From NCBI RefSeq assembly GCF_027853245.1, contig NZ_JAPTZM010000003.1: a stretch of DNA of 64,000 nucleotides; one strand, given 5' to 3'. The notes under the pieces were generated by a model. It searched no databases. It was not told the DNA's origin and saw only the letters and a list, made by a program, of their open reading frames with translations. The stretch's first letter is position 1. Every line of letters begins with the position of its first letter. The position numbers and the translations under genes are program-made. The stretch is from Atlantibacter subterraneus. Lineage in GTDB: Bacteria > Pseudomonadota > Gammaproteobacteria > Enterobacterales > Enterobacteriaceae. Below are positions 16,135 to 26,820 of this stretch, one piece after another.

Positions 16135-19100
16135 ATGGTGCTGTTCAGCAGTTTCTGGCAGGCGGGTTATGAGGGTGCCGATCATATCAACCGGCTGGGC
16201 GTGCCGCTTTCTATGAATGAGGCCACCGGTCACCTGGAACGCGCGGCGGAAGATTACGGCAGGCTTAAGCGGTTTGATATTGCCACGGTGCGGGAAAGCG
16301 TGGGCTGGCGGCTGGCGGACCGTCAGGGCCAGTACGATTTCTCATCGGTGGCGAAGCGCATGATCGCTGCCCGTGAACATCACATCCAGGTGAGCTGGAC
16401 CGTTTGCCATTACGGCTGGCCGACGGAGTTATCAATTCTGGATGAGGATTTCGTGCCGCGCTTTGCCCAGTTTTGCGGCGCACTGGCGCGCTTTCTTAAG
16501 CCCTGGTATCGCGATGCGCCGGTGTATTCGCCCGTTAATGAGATCTCGTTTACCAGTTGGGCGCTGTCGGTGGGATTTATCCCCTCGTCGGAGCCGCCGG
16601 GGGAGGAGACCGGCCACGCCTGCAAACGCCAGCTGGTGCGCGCCGCCATCGCCGCCTGCGATGCCATCTGGCAGGCTGACAGCCGGGCGCGAATTTTACA
16701 CTGCGATCCGATTATCCATCTGCTGGCGAACCCGCAGGATGACGCGTCGCAACGGCTCGCTGCCGCAGAGACCCACGCCCAGTACCAGGCCTGGGACATG
16801 CTGTGCGGCAAAGAAGCGCCGGAGTTAGGCGGCGCGCCGCGCTACCTCGACATCATTGGCGCGAATTATTACCACAACAACCAGTGGCAGGTTGATAACC
16901 GGCAACCTTTGCCCTGGCATTTAGGCGACGCGCGGCGCAAGCCGCTATTTGAAATGCTTGCAGAACTGCATCAGCGATACCAACGACCGCTGCTGTTGGC
17001 GGAAACCAGCCATGTCGGCAGCGGGCGTGGAGCCTGGATAAATCACATTGCGACGGAAGTGGCGCACGCGCAGCTGGCGGGAGCGGATATCCTCGGCATC
17101 TGTGTTTATCCGATCCTCGATCGACCCGACTGGGAAGATGCGCAGGTCTGGCATCGCAGCGGTTTGTGGGAACCGCTGCATGAGGGCGCCGATCCGCTAT
17201 TGCGAAAAATAGATTTCCCCTACGCGCACGCACTACGTCGCGCGCAACGTTCTCTTGCACATTTTCAGGGCCAGCATCGCTTGCGACAGGCTGGTAAGGG
17301 GCAAACAGTGAATACCAAGACGCTTATTGTTTTTAGTCATTTACGTTGGGATTTTGTCTGGCAGCGACCACAGCATTTATTAACGCGCCTCGCGCAACAC
17401 TACCCAGTGGTGTTTATTGAAGAACCGGTATTTGAAGAGGGCGCGGCGGGATTACACCGCGCCACGCCCGCGCCGAACGTCACCGTTATTCGTCCCCATA
17501 GCCCCGTCCACGCGCCGGGTTTCCACGATGAGCAAATCGCGCAATTGCAGCCGTTAATGACCGCCCTCAGCAGTGAATTTCCCGAACCGATAATCTGGTT
17601 TTATACCCCCATGGCGCTGCCGCTGGCAGAACCTTTTCATCCAACCCTGATGATTTACGACTGTATGGATGAGCTTTCGGCCTTTAAAAATGCGCCGCGC
17701 CAGCTGTTGCAGCGTGAATCGGCGTTGTTAACCCGCGCCGACCTGGTGTTTACCGGCGGGCCGAGCCTGTATGCGGCGAAGCAGAATCGTCATAACAATG
17801 TCTGGTGCTTCCCCAGCAGCGTCGATGCGGTGCATTTCGAGCAGGCGCTGGATCGGCAAAACGCCCATCCGCTGCAGGATGAGGTGCCGCGTCCCCGGCT
17901 CGGTTATTACGGGGTTATCGACGAGCGTATCGACTGCGGATTGATTGCCGCGCTGGCGGATGCTAATCCAGCGTGGCAAATCGTGATGGTCGGGCCGGTG
18001 GTGAAAATCGACCCCGCCAGCCTGCCGCAACGCGCCAATATTCACTATTTCGGCCAGCAGCCCTATCAGGCGCTGCCGCAGTTTTTAGCCGGGTGGGACG
18101 TCTGCCTGATGCCGTTCGCCCTCAACGCCTCGACCCGCTATATCAGCCCGACCAAAGTGCTGGAATACATGGCGGCGTCGTTGCCCATCGTCAGTACCGC
18201 GATTACCGACGTGAAAGTGCCGTATGGCGATATCGTCTGCGTGGCGGATGATGAGGAGGCGTTTATCCGCGGCTGCCAGCAGGCGCTGGCCCTGAGCGAT
18301 AGCCAACGTCAGGACCAGGCGCAGCGGATGAAATCGATCATTAACGCCACCTCCTGGGATTCGACGGTCGACGCCATGCATAAACTGATCGCCGAGGCAT
18401 TACGGGAAAGCGAAACCCGCGACGACGCGGCGGTCGAAGCCCGCCAGTCGCCCGCCGCGCCGCTGGTCAGCCGTATTGCTGGCATCAGCAAACAGGATGC
18501 GCATTTCGCCCGCTGCCTGATCCTCGGCGCGGGGCCTACCGGCCTGAGCGCCGCGCTGCATATCGGTGATGAAGCGGTGCTGCTGGAGAAAAACGCCACG
18601 GTTGGCGGCTGGTGCCGCTCGGTGGAAGACCAGGGATTCACCTTCGATTACGCGGGCCACATTATGTTTTCCGCCGATCCTTACGTACTGGAAATGTACG
18701 AACTGCTGTTGAAAGATAATCTGCACTGGCAGGATCGGGAAGCCTGGGTTTATAGCCAGAACACCTACACCCGCTACCCGTTCCAGGGCGCGCTGTACGG
18801 ATTGCCCGCGCCGGTGATCAAAGAGTGCATTCTTGGCGCGGTCGAGGCGCAATATAACGCCGCTAACCGCCTGCAACCGGCAAACGCGTCCGCGCTGAAA
18901 ATGGACGATTGCTGCGGCGACGGGGCCGTGCCGCAGGACGATTGCACGCTCACCGCGCGGGATAAACGCGCCGCCAACTTCGAGCAGTTTATCTATCAGA
19001 CCTGGGGGGCCGGAATTGCTAAGTATTTCGCCGTTCCCTACAACCAAAAATTGTGGAAAGTCCCGCTGTCAGAAATGGAAACCTCCTGGCTGGGTGGGCG

Positions 19101-19920
19101 GGTGCCGCTGCCGGATATCGGGCAGATCATCGATGGCGCGTTGGCACCCAGCACCAAGCCCGTCGGCCCTAACGCCCGCTTTGGCTACCCATTGCGCGGC
19201 GGCTTCCAGGCGCTGATGTCCGGTTTCCTGCCTCTGCTGAAGGGCAAGCTGGAAACCAACGCTAAAATCATCAAACTGCTGCCGCGCGAGCATATCGCGG
19301 TGCTGGCGGATGGGCGGCGCTATCGCTATGAACAGCTGATCAGCACCATGCCGCTACCGGTACTGGTCAATATGCTCGACGGCGACGTGCCGGCGGAAGT
19401 GCTCAGCGCCGCCAGGGGGTTGCGCCATACCTCGGTGCGCTGCGTTAATCTGGGTATCGGGCGTAGCGATCTTACCGAGAAGCACTGGGTTTATTACCCG
19501 GAAGAGACCATCTTCCACCGCATCTTTGTGCAGGGTAACGCCAGCCCATATTGTAATCCGCCGGGCGGATGCGGCCTGACCTGTGAAATCACCTATTCCC
19601 AGGACGTGCCGCTGCCGGTAGACGGGCAGGCGCTGATCGATCGTTGTATCGAAGAGTGCATCAGAGTGGGCATGATCAACGCCGATGATGAGGTTCTCAC
19701 CGCCAACCTGGTGGATATCCCCTACGCCTACGTGATTTATGATCACGCGCGGGCGGCGAACGTCGAGACGGTGCGCCAGTGGCTGCTGAAATATGATGTT
19801 ATCCTGGCGGGGCGTTACAGCGAGTGGGAGTACTACAATTCAGATCACGCTTTCCTGGCGGGCAAAAAAGCGGCGGAGAAAGTGGCGTCACGCCTGAAAC
19901 GCGTGGGCGCAGGGATGTAA
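16135..19920 (+). CDS. three-domain fusion: GH1-like hydrolase, glycosyltransferase, FAD/UGM-like oxidoreductase
   Basis: The 1261-residue protein joins three enzyme-like domains. Residues 1 to about 378 form a TIM-barrel glycoside-hydrolase-like domain with YSPVNEIS (Glu136, acid/base position) and LLLAETSH (Glu290, nucleophile position). Residues about 393-775 form a GT-B glycosyltransferase, beginning TLIVFSHLRWDFVWQRPQ and carrying the C-terminal SPTKVLEYMAASLPIVST motif (Glu677). Residues about 793-1255 form an FAD-binding domain with GAGPTG (798-803), LLEKNATVGGWCRS and YFAVPYNQKLWKVP, like UDP-galactopyranose mutases and related amine-oxidase-fold proteins. There is no signal peptide or membrane segment, so it is probably cytosolic. 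A role in making or remodelling a cell-surface sugar is inferred; no export or polymerase gene is adjacent. ATG 16135 has the GAGGGAG site very close, and GTG 16138 is an equally good start. It stands alone between cutC and cmoB. Confidence 0.8.
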   Translation: MVLFSSFWQAGYEGADHINRLGVPLSMNEATGHLERAAEDYGRLKRFDIATVRESVGWRLADRQGQYDFSSVAKRMIAAREHHIQVSWTVCHYGWPTELSILDEDFVPRFAQFCGALARFLKPWYRDAPVYSPVNEISFTSWALSVGFIPSSEPPGEETGHACKRQLVRAAIAACDAIWQADSRARILHCDPIIHLLANPQDDASQRLAAAETHAQYQAWDMLCGKEAPELGGAPRYLDIIGANYYHNNQWQVDNRQPLPWHLGDARRKPLFEMLAELHQRYQRPLLLAETSHVGSGRGAWINHIATEVAHAQLAGADILGICVYPILDRPDWEDAQVWHRSGLWEPLHEGADPLLRKIDFPYAHALRRAQRSLAHFQGQHRLRQAGKGQTVNTKTLIVFSHLRWDFVWQRPQHLLTRLAQHYPVVFIEEPVFEEGAAGLHRATPAPNVTVIRPHSPVHAPGFHDEQIAQLQPLMTALSSEFPEPIIWFYTPMALPLAEPFHPTLMIYDCMDELSAFKNAPRQLLQRESALLTRADLVFTGGPSLYAAKQNRHNNVWCFPSSVDAVHFEQALDRQNAHPLQDEVPRPRLGYYGVIDERIDCGLIAALADANPAWQIVMVGPVVKIDPASLPQRANIHYFGQQPYQALPQFLAGWDVCLMPFALNASTRYISPTKVLEYMAASLPIVSTAITDVKVPYGDIVCVADDEEAFIRGCQQALALSDSQRQDQAQRMKSIINATSWDSTVDAMHKLIAEALRESETRDDAAVEARQSPAAPLVSRIAGISKQDAHFARCLILGAGPTGLSAALHIGDEAVLLEKNATVGGWCRSVEDQGFTFDYAGHIMFSADPYVLEMYELLLKDNLHWQDREAWVYSQNTYTRYPFQGALYGLPAPVIKECILGAVEAQYNAANRLQPANASALKMDDCCGDGAVPQDDCTLTARDKRAANFEQFIYQTWGAGIAKYFAVPYNQKLWKVPLSEMETSWLGGRVPLPDIGQIIDGALAPSTKPVGPNARFGYPLRGGFQALMSGFLPLLKGKLETNAKIIKLLPREHIAVLADGRRYRYEQLISTMPLPVLVNMLDGDVPAEVLSAARGLRHTSVRCVNLGIGRSDLTEKHWVYYPEETIFHRIFVQGNASPYCNPPGGCGLTCEITYSQDVPLPVDGQALIDRCIEECIRVGMINADDEVLTANLVDIPYAYVIYDHARAANVETVRQWLLKYDVILAGRYSEWEYYNSDHAFLAGKKAAEKVASRLKRVGAGM

Positions 19921-19925
19921 AACCG

Positions 19926-19947
19926 TGGCCGCCGGGTAACCGGCGGC
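19926..19947. terminator. hairpin between the fusion gene and cmoB
   Basis: GGCCGCCGG-GTAA-CCGGCGGCC is a strong 9-bp stem between convergent genes. It lacks a T run, so it may mark an mRNA 3' end rather than a standard intrinsic terminator. Confidence 0.5.
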
Positions 19948-19954
19948 CTCAGCA

Positions 19955-20926
19955 TCAGGGTTTACGCGCGACCAGCACCGCGCGCAGCGGGGCAGGGTAG
20001 CCTTCAATAGTTTTGCTGTGGTCGTCCGGCGACAGGAACGCCTCCAGCGAATCGGTGGTCATCCAGTCGGTACGGCGCTGCTCTTCCAGCGAAGTTACAC
20101 AGTGATCGACGATGCGCACATCAACGAACCCGCATTTTTCCAGCCAGTTTTTCAGCGCCAGCGCGGACGGGATAAAATAAACGTTGCGCATCTGCGCGTA
20201 GCGATCGCCCGGCACCAGCACGGTATTTTCATCGCCTTCCACCACCAGGGTTTCCAGCACCAGTTCGCCCTCAGAGACCAGCTGATCTTTTAACTGCCAC
20301 AGATGATCCAGCGGCGAGCGGCGGTGGTACAGCACGCCCATTGAGAACACGGTATCAAACGCTTTTAAGGCCGGAAGCTGCTCGATGCCCAGCGGCAGCA
20401 GATGCGCGCGCTGGTCGTCGCCCAGCAGTTTACGCACCGCTTCGAACTGGCACAGGAACAGCTGCATCGGATCGATGCCCACCGCCAGATGCGCGCCCGC
20501 GCCGATCATCCGCCACAGGTGATAGCCGCTGCCGCAGCCTACGTCGAGGATGGTGCGGCCTTCCAGCGGCGACAGGTGCGGCAGCACGCGTTCCCATTTC
20601 CAGTCGGAGCGCCATTCGGTATCAATATCCACGCCATACAGCGAAAACGGCCCTTTGCGCCACGGCATCAGATTGCGCAGCAGGGTTTCGATACGCTGGC
20701 GATGCCCGTCGCTCAGCGGCTGTTCCGCCTGCGCGGTGACGCTGTGCAGCAGATCGAGATGATGCGGGGACAGGGTCGGCAGGTGCTCAACGCTGCTGTG
20801 CCAGAGTTTAAACTGGCCGTGCAGCGACTCGCGCTGCCACTGGGCGATTTGCGCAGGCAGGGTTTCCAGCCACGGTGCCAGCGGGGTGCAGGCGATGCGC
20901 TGGTAAAATTTACCGAAATCAATCAT
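19955..20926 (-). CDS. cmoB: tRNA U34 carboxymethyltransferase CmoB
   Basis: This cytosolic enzyme transfers a carboxymethyl group from carboxy-S-adenosylmethionine to 5-hydroxyuridine at the wobble base of several tRNAs, giving cmo5U. The 323 residues equal E. coli CmoB. The methyltransferase fold is seen in RTILDVGCGSGYHLWRM (motif I) and FDTVFSMGVLYHRRSPLDHL. The ATG at 20926 overlaps the end of cmoA by 8 nt, giving translational coupling with the gene that makes its cofactor. An in-frame GTG three codons earlier is less likely. Confidence 0.95.
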   Translation of the reverse strand: MIDFGKFYQRIACTPLAPWLETLPAQIAQWQRESLHGQFKLWHSSVEHLPTLSPHHLDLLHSVTAQAEQPLSDGHRQRIETLLRNLMPWRKGPFSLYGVDIDTEWRSDWKWERVLPHLSPLEGRTILDVGCGSGYHLWRMIGAGAHLAVGIDPMQLFLCQFEAVRKLLGDDQRAHLLPLGIEQLPALKAFDTVFSMGVLYHRRSPLDHLWQLKDQLVSEGELVLETLVVEGDENTVLVPGDRYAQMRNVYFIPSALALKNWLEKCGFVDVRIVDHCVTSLEEQRRTDWMTTDSLEAFLSPDDHSKTIEGYPAPLRAVLVARKP

Positions 20927-21665
20927 GGCGGCCACCCGCTTTCAGGGCCACCAGCGAGCCGAAGTTAAAGCACTGGAACCACAGCTCGCAGTGCTCAAAA
21001 CCGGCCTGATGCAGGCGTGCTTTATGGGTTTCCACCGAATCGGTAAGCATCACGTTTTCCAGCATGCTGCGCTTCTGGCTGATTTCCAGCTCGCTGTAGC
21101 CGTTGGCGCGTTTAAAATCGTGGTGCATGTTGAACAGCAAATCGCCTACTTCGCTGTCTTCAAAACTGAATTTTTCCGATAGCACCAGCGCGCCGCCGGG
21201 GATCAACCCCTGATAAATTTTATTCAGCAGCGTCTGGCGATCGACCGGATTGAGGAACTGGAGGGTGAAGTTAAGCACCACCATCGAGGCGTTTTCGATG
21301 GCGATATTCTGGATATCGTCCTCAACCACCTGCACCGGCGTCTGGGCTTTAAAGGCATCGATATGGCGGCGGCAGCGTTCCACCATGGCGGCGGAGTTAT
21401 CGACAGCGATAATCTGGCAGCCTTCATGGGAAATATTGCGGCGCACCGACAGCGTCGCCGCGCCCAGCGAACAGCCCAAATCGTAAACCTGAGTATTCGG
21501 CTTCACGAAGCGGCCCGCCAGCATACCGATCATCGAGATAATGTTTGAATAGCCAGGGACCGAACGCTGGATCATGTCGGGGAAGACTTCAGCCACGCGT
21601 TCATCAAAGGTCCAGTCGCCGAGTTTAGCTACCGGCGCAGAGAAAAGGGTGTCGCGGTCAGACAT
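20919..21665 (-). CDS. cmoA: carboxy-S-adenosylmethionine synthase CmoA
   Basis: CmoA makes carboxy-SAM from S-adenosylmethionine and prephenate for the next enzyme, CmoB. The 248 residues (E. coli 247) carry the SAM-binding motif QVYDLGCSLGAATLSVR and the IIAVDNSAAMVERC strand. The protein starts MSDRDTLFSAP as in E. coli. It is the first gene of the overlapping cmoA-cmoB pair. Confidence 0.95.
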   Translation of the reverse strand: MSDRDTLFSAPVAKLGDWTFDERVAEVFPDMIQRSVPGYSNIISMIGMLAGRFVKPNTQVYDLGCSLGAATLSVRRNISHEGCQIIAVDNSAAMVERCRRHIDAFKAQTPVQVVEDDIQNIAIENASMVVLNFTLQFLNPVDRQTLLNKIYQGLIPGGALVLSEKFSFEDSEVGDLLFNMHHDFKRANGYSELEISQKRSMLENVMLTDSVETHKARLHQAGFEHCELWFQCFNFGSLVALKAGGRHD

Positions 21666-21704
21666 ACAAAAATTCCGGGAATAACGAAAGGCGCGTATTT
21701 TGCG

Positions 21705-22100
21705 CTAATGAATCGAGAAAACCAACTCCCACGGCATATACCAGACGTTAGCCAGCACCATCAGCAACATCGAAACCCAGGTGGCACTGGCCCCGGAGCG
21801 CCGCCAGCGAATCAGCCGGTGGTGATAGCCGTAGTAGTGCAACAGGCGTCCGATAATCATCAAAATGCCGCAAACGTGCACCATCCAGGTCTCCGCGCCG
21901 TTCATTTCCATAAACAGCAGCAGGAGCAGCGCCACGGGAATATTTTCAACCGCGTTACCGTGAATACGGATCACGCTTTGCAGTTCGCTAAAGCCGCCAT
22001 CGCCGTAAGAAACGCGGTATTGCATGCGCATTCGCACCACGTCCAGAGAAAACTTAAGCAGTAACAACGCTCCCAACACGGCATACAGCGCGCTGACCAT
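21705..22100 (-). CDS. yecN: MAPEG-family inner membrane protein YecN
   Basis: This 131-residue protein has four predicted membrane segments and the MAPEG fold (membrane-associated proteins in eicosanoid and glutathione metabolism). Typical blocks are MQYRVSYGDGG, RIHGNAVENIPVALLLL and GRLLHYYGYHHR. Bacterial function is unknown. The ATG at 22100 has GGGAG 6 nt upstream and gives the E. coli length of 131. An earlier in-frame ATG seven codons upstream overlaps that ribosome site. Confidence 0.9.
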   Translation of the reverse strand: MVSALYAVLGALLLLKFSLDVVRMRMQYRVSYGDGGFSELQSVIRIHGNAVENIPVALLLLLFMEMNGAETWMVHVCGILMIIGRLLHYYGYHHRLIRWRRSGASATWVSMLLMVLANVWYMPWELVFSIH

Positions 22101-22169
22101 ACAAACTCCCTTTAGAACCAATAATGGCTTTACGTATCATAGCCTGGAGTCATGGGAACTCTCCACCGC

Positions 22170-22988
22170 CTAAAGGAGTGAGTTTTGATGAGGGATGGCG
22201 GGCTCGCGTCCGATGCCGGTTAACGCGTCCTGCATTTTCGGCCACAGGGTATGCACCAGTTCCGGAGCCTGGGCGATATCCGGGGTATGTAAAAACAGGT
22301 ACGGCGTAGTGGTCTGTTGCCAGTGGGCGAGTTTGCCCAGCCACACCTCGAAAAATTCGGCGTTACGCGCCATATCGTCACTGCCAATAAACCGCACCAT
22401 CGGATTACCAGCCGTCACCAGCGCATGCACTGGCACTTTAGGTTTTTTACGCTGGGCGTCGATAATTTCCTGAGTACCAGGGATCGCCGAATGTACTGGA
22501 CGGCTGTCTAACATCACCCGGTTAACGCCGCGCTGGTGCAGGCCGCGATTGAGCGCCTGCTCCGCGTCGCCTTTGGCGAAAAACGCCGGGTGACGCACCT
22601 CCACACCGTAGGTGAATTCGCCGGGCAGCCCGTCGAGAAATGCCCACAGCGCCGGGAGATCCTGCGGGCCAAACGCCGCCGGAAGCTGTAGCCAGTACTG
22701 GCCGATGCGCCCGGCGAGCGGGGATAAGCGGGTGAAAAATTCCTGCTTGAGATCTTCGCACTGGCGCAGCGCGGCCTGGTGGGAAATGGTCGCCGGGAAT
22801 TTAAAACAGAAGCGGAAATCGTCGGTGGTCTGGGCGTGCCAGCGTTCGACAATCTCTGCTTTCGGCAGCGCGTACAGCGTGGTATTGCCCTCCACGCAGT
22901 TAAAGTGGCGGGCGTAATCCTCCAGCGTACTGATACCGAGCCGCCCCCATTTGGGGTGCGACCACTGCGGCAGGCCGATATAAATCAT
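22170..22988 (-). CDS. yecE: DUF72 family protein YecE
   Basis: A 272-residue cytosolic TIM-barrel protein, the same length as E. coli YecE. It begins MIYIGLPQWSHPKWG and has the typical NCVEGNTTLYALP and FRFCFKFPATISH blocks. The reaction is unknown. Its ATG overlaps the stop of yecD in an ATGA arrangement, so the two are translationally coupled. Confidence 0.9.
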   Translation of the reverse strand: MIYIGLPQWSHPKWGRLGISTLEDYARHFNCVEGNTTLYALPKAEIVERWHAQTTDDFRFCFKFPATISHQAALRQCEDLKQEFFTRLSPLAGRIGQYWLQLPAAFGPQDLPALWAFLDGLPGEFTYGVEVRHPAFFAKGDAEQALNRGLHQRGVNRVMLDSRPVHSAIPGTQEIIDAQRKKPKVPVHALVTAGNPMVRFIGSDDMARNAEFFEVWLGKLAHWQQTTTPYLFLHTPDIAQAPELVHTLWPKMQDALTGIGREPAIPHQNSLL

Positions 22989-23551
22989 AGGGCGGCGATA
23001 ATCTCCTCCACCGAACGCACGCGGGCGATGCGGGGGAAAATATGGTTGAAACTGTTCTGGTGCTGCTCGGTGCTGGCTGCGCTGCAGGCATCTTCCGCCA
23101 GTACCAGCGAGAAGCCCAGCTCCCAGGCGTTGCGGGCGGTGGATTCCACACCGATATTGGTGGAGATCCCGCACAGCACGATGGTGTCGATACCGCGGCG
23201 GCGTAGCTGCAACTCCAGGTCGGTGCCGTAGAATGCGCCCCACTGGCGTTTAGTCACTTCAATATCGCTGTCGCGCTTGCCCAGCGCCACCGGATAGTGC
23301 CACCATTCCTGCGGCAGCGCCTGGGCAGGGGCGGCGGCATCCACCGGCTGTTTCAGCGCTTCGGCGAAATCGGGCGACCAGCCCACGCGCACCATTACCA
23401 CCGGCGCGCCGCTGGCGCGAAAGTGCTCTGCCAGCCGCGCACTGCGGGCCACCACTTGGTCGGCGGTGTGCGGGCCACCGGCGAACGGCAGAATACCTTC
23501 CTGCAAATCGATAATTACCAGGGCGGTGGAAGCGGTGTTTAACGTCAGCAT
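22985..23551 (-). CDS. yecD: isochorismatase-family hydrolase YecD
   Basis: This 188-residue cysteine hydrolase of the isochorismatase fold matches E. coli YecD in length. The catalytic Asp sits in VIIDLQEGILPF, the Lys region in VTKRQWGAFYGTDLE, and the nucleophile Cys in VLCGISTNIGVESTARNA. The substrate is not known. The ATG at 23551 was chosen because AAGAG lies 7-8 nt upstream and the length fits; ATG 23557 is the alternative. It is the first gene of the yecD-yecE pair, divergent from aspS. Confidence 0.9.
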   Translation of the reverse strand: MLTLNTASTALVIIDLQEGILPFAGGPHTADQVVARSARLAEHFRASGAPVVMVRVGWSPDFAEALKQPVDAAAPAQALPQEWWHYPVALGKRDSDIEVTKRQWGAFYGTDLELQLRRRGIDTIVLCGISTNIGVESTARNAWELGFSLVLAEDACSAASTEQHQNSFNHIFPRIARVRSVEEIIAAL

Positions 23552-23804
23552 AGTCATCTCTTCATTATGGGAAATTTTCGTTACCTTACCTGCACCAGAG
23601 GGCGGATCGGGCCGCAAATTTTGTTAATTTTTGTGAGAATCGACCGTTCGGCGCATAGCAATCGCGCGACCAGACGGGTTCGGGCTTATCGTAGTGCGGA
23701 AATTCCAGTATAATAGCCGCCTTTTTTCATCCAGTGTAAAGCTGCGACAGTGGTGCCTGCGGGGCAGGTGACAAACGGCCTGCGGCAAAATTAAGGGATA
23801 TCTC

Positions 23805-25577
<1,773 letters not shown>

Positions 25578-25578
25578 T

Positions 25579-26022
25579 ATGGCCTATAAGCGTCCCGTTT
25601 CTGTCCTGGTGGTGATTTTTGCGAGAGATACGAAGCGGGTGCTGATGTTGCAGCGGCGCGATGACCCGGAATTCTGGCAGTCGGTTACCGGCAGCGTAGA
25701 AGAAGGGGAAACCGCGCCGCAGGCCGCCGCGCGTGAAGTAAAGGAAGAGGTCTCGATTGACGTTGCCGCTGAGCAACTGACCTTGATGGACTGTCAACGC
25801 ACGGTGGAGTTTGAAATTTTTAGTCATTTACGTCATCGCTACGCGCCGGGAATCGAGCGAAATACCGAATCCTGGTTTTGCCTGGGGCTGCCGAGCGAGC
25901 GGGAGATTGTGTTCACCGAACACTTAACCTACCGCTGGGTGGATGCTGCGCAAGCCGCAGCGCTCACCAAATCGTGGAGCAACCGGCAAGCGATTGAAGA
26001 ATTTGTTATTAACGTAGCCTGA
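25579..26022 (+). CDS. nudB: dihydroneopterin triphosphate diphosphatase (Nudix) NudB
   Basis: NudB removes diphosphate from 7,8-dihydroneopterin triphosphate in folate biosynthesis. The 147-residue protein (E. coli 150) contains a complete Nudix box, GSVEEGETAPQAAAREV followed by KEEVSID, with the REVxEE metal-binding core. It begins 1 nt after the aspS stop, so coupled translation is likely. Confidence 0.95.
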   Translation: MAYKRPVSVLVVIFARDTKRVLMLQRRDDPEFWQSVTGSVEEGETAPQAAAREVKEEVSIDVAAEQLTLMDCQRTVEFEIFSHLRHRYAPGIERNTESWFCLGLPSEREIVFTEHLTYRWVDAAQAAALTKSWSNRQAIEEFVINVA

Positions 26023-26049
26023 AAAGGCGCGCTCTTTGAGGAAAAATTT

Positions 26050-26790
26050 ATGGCAGGTCATAGTAAATGGGCCAACACCAAACACCGCAAAGCGGCACAG
26101 GATGCCAAACGCGGTAAAATCTTCACCAAAATTATTCGCGAGCTGGTTACCGCAGCGCGTCTGGGTGGCGGCGATGCCGGCTCTAACCCACGTCTGCGTG
26201 CGGCGATTGATAAAGCGCTGTCGAACAACATGACCCGCGATACCCTGAACCGTGCCATCGCGCGCGGCGTGGGCGGCGATGATGACGCGAACATGGAAAC
26301 CATCATTTATGAAGGCTACGGTCCTGGCGGCACGGCGGTAATGGTGGAATGCCTGTCCGATAACCGCAACCGCACCGTGGCGGAAGTGCGCCATGCCTTC
26401 AGCAAATGCGGCGGTAACCTGGGCACCGACGGTTCCGTCGCTTATCTGTTCAGCAAGAAAGGGGTGATCTCTTTCGAAGCGGGCGATGAAGACGCCATCA
26501 TGGAAGCGGCGCTGGAAGCCGGTGCAGAAGACGTGGTGACCTTCGACGACGGCGCGATTGACGTCTATACCGCATGGGAAGAGATGGGCGCGGTGCGTGA
26601 TGCGCTGGAAGCCGCTGGCCTGAAAGCCGACAACGCCGAAGTCTCCATGATCCCGTCAACCAAAGCCGATATGGACGCGGAAACCGCGCCGAAACTGCTG
26701 CGTTTGATCGACATGCTGGAAGACTGCGACGATGTGCAGGAGGTTTATCACAACGGTGAGATCTCCGACGAAGTCGCTGCCACTCTGTGA
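26050..26790 (+). CDS. yebC: YebC/PmpR-family protein
   Basis: The 246-residue cytosolic protein has the E. coli length and the conserved N-terminus MAGHSKWANTKHRKAAQDAK. Members of this family were named transcriptional regulators; more recent work ties them to translation of difficult (proline-rich) stretches. The sequence alone does not decide this. It sits between nudB and ruvC in the usual operon. Confidence 0.95.
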   Translation: MAGHSKWANTKHRKAAQDAKRGKIFTKIIRELVTAARLGGGDAGSNPRLRAAIDKALSNNMTRDTLNRAIARGVGGDDDANMETIIYEGYGPGGTAVMVECLSDNRNRTVAEVRHAFSKCGGNLGTDGSVAYLFSKKGVISFEAGDEDAIMEAALEAGAEDVVTFDDGAIDVYTAWEEMGAVRDALEAAGLKADNAEVSMIPSTKADMDAETAPKLLRLIDMLEDCDDVQEVYHNGEISDEVAATL

Positions 26791-26820
26791 TTATTGCCGT
26801 AGCCAAACCGGAGGCGCGTG

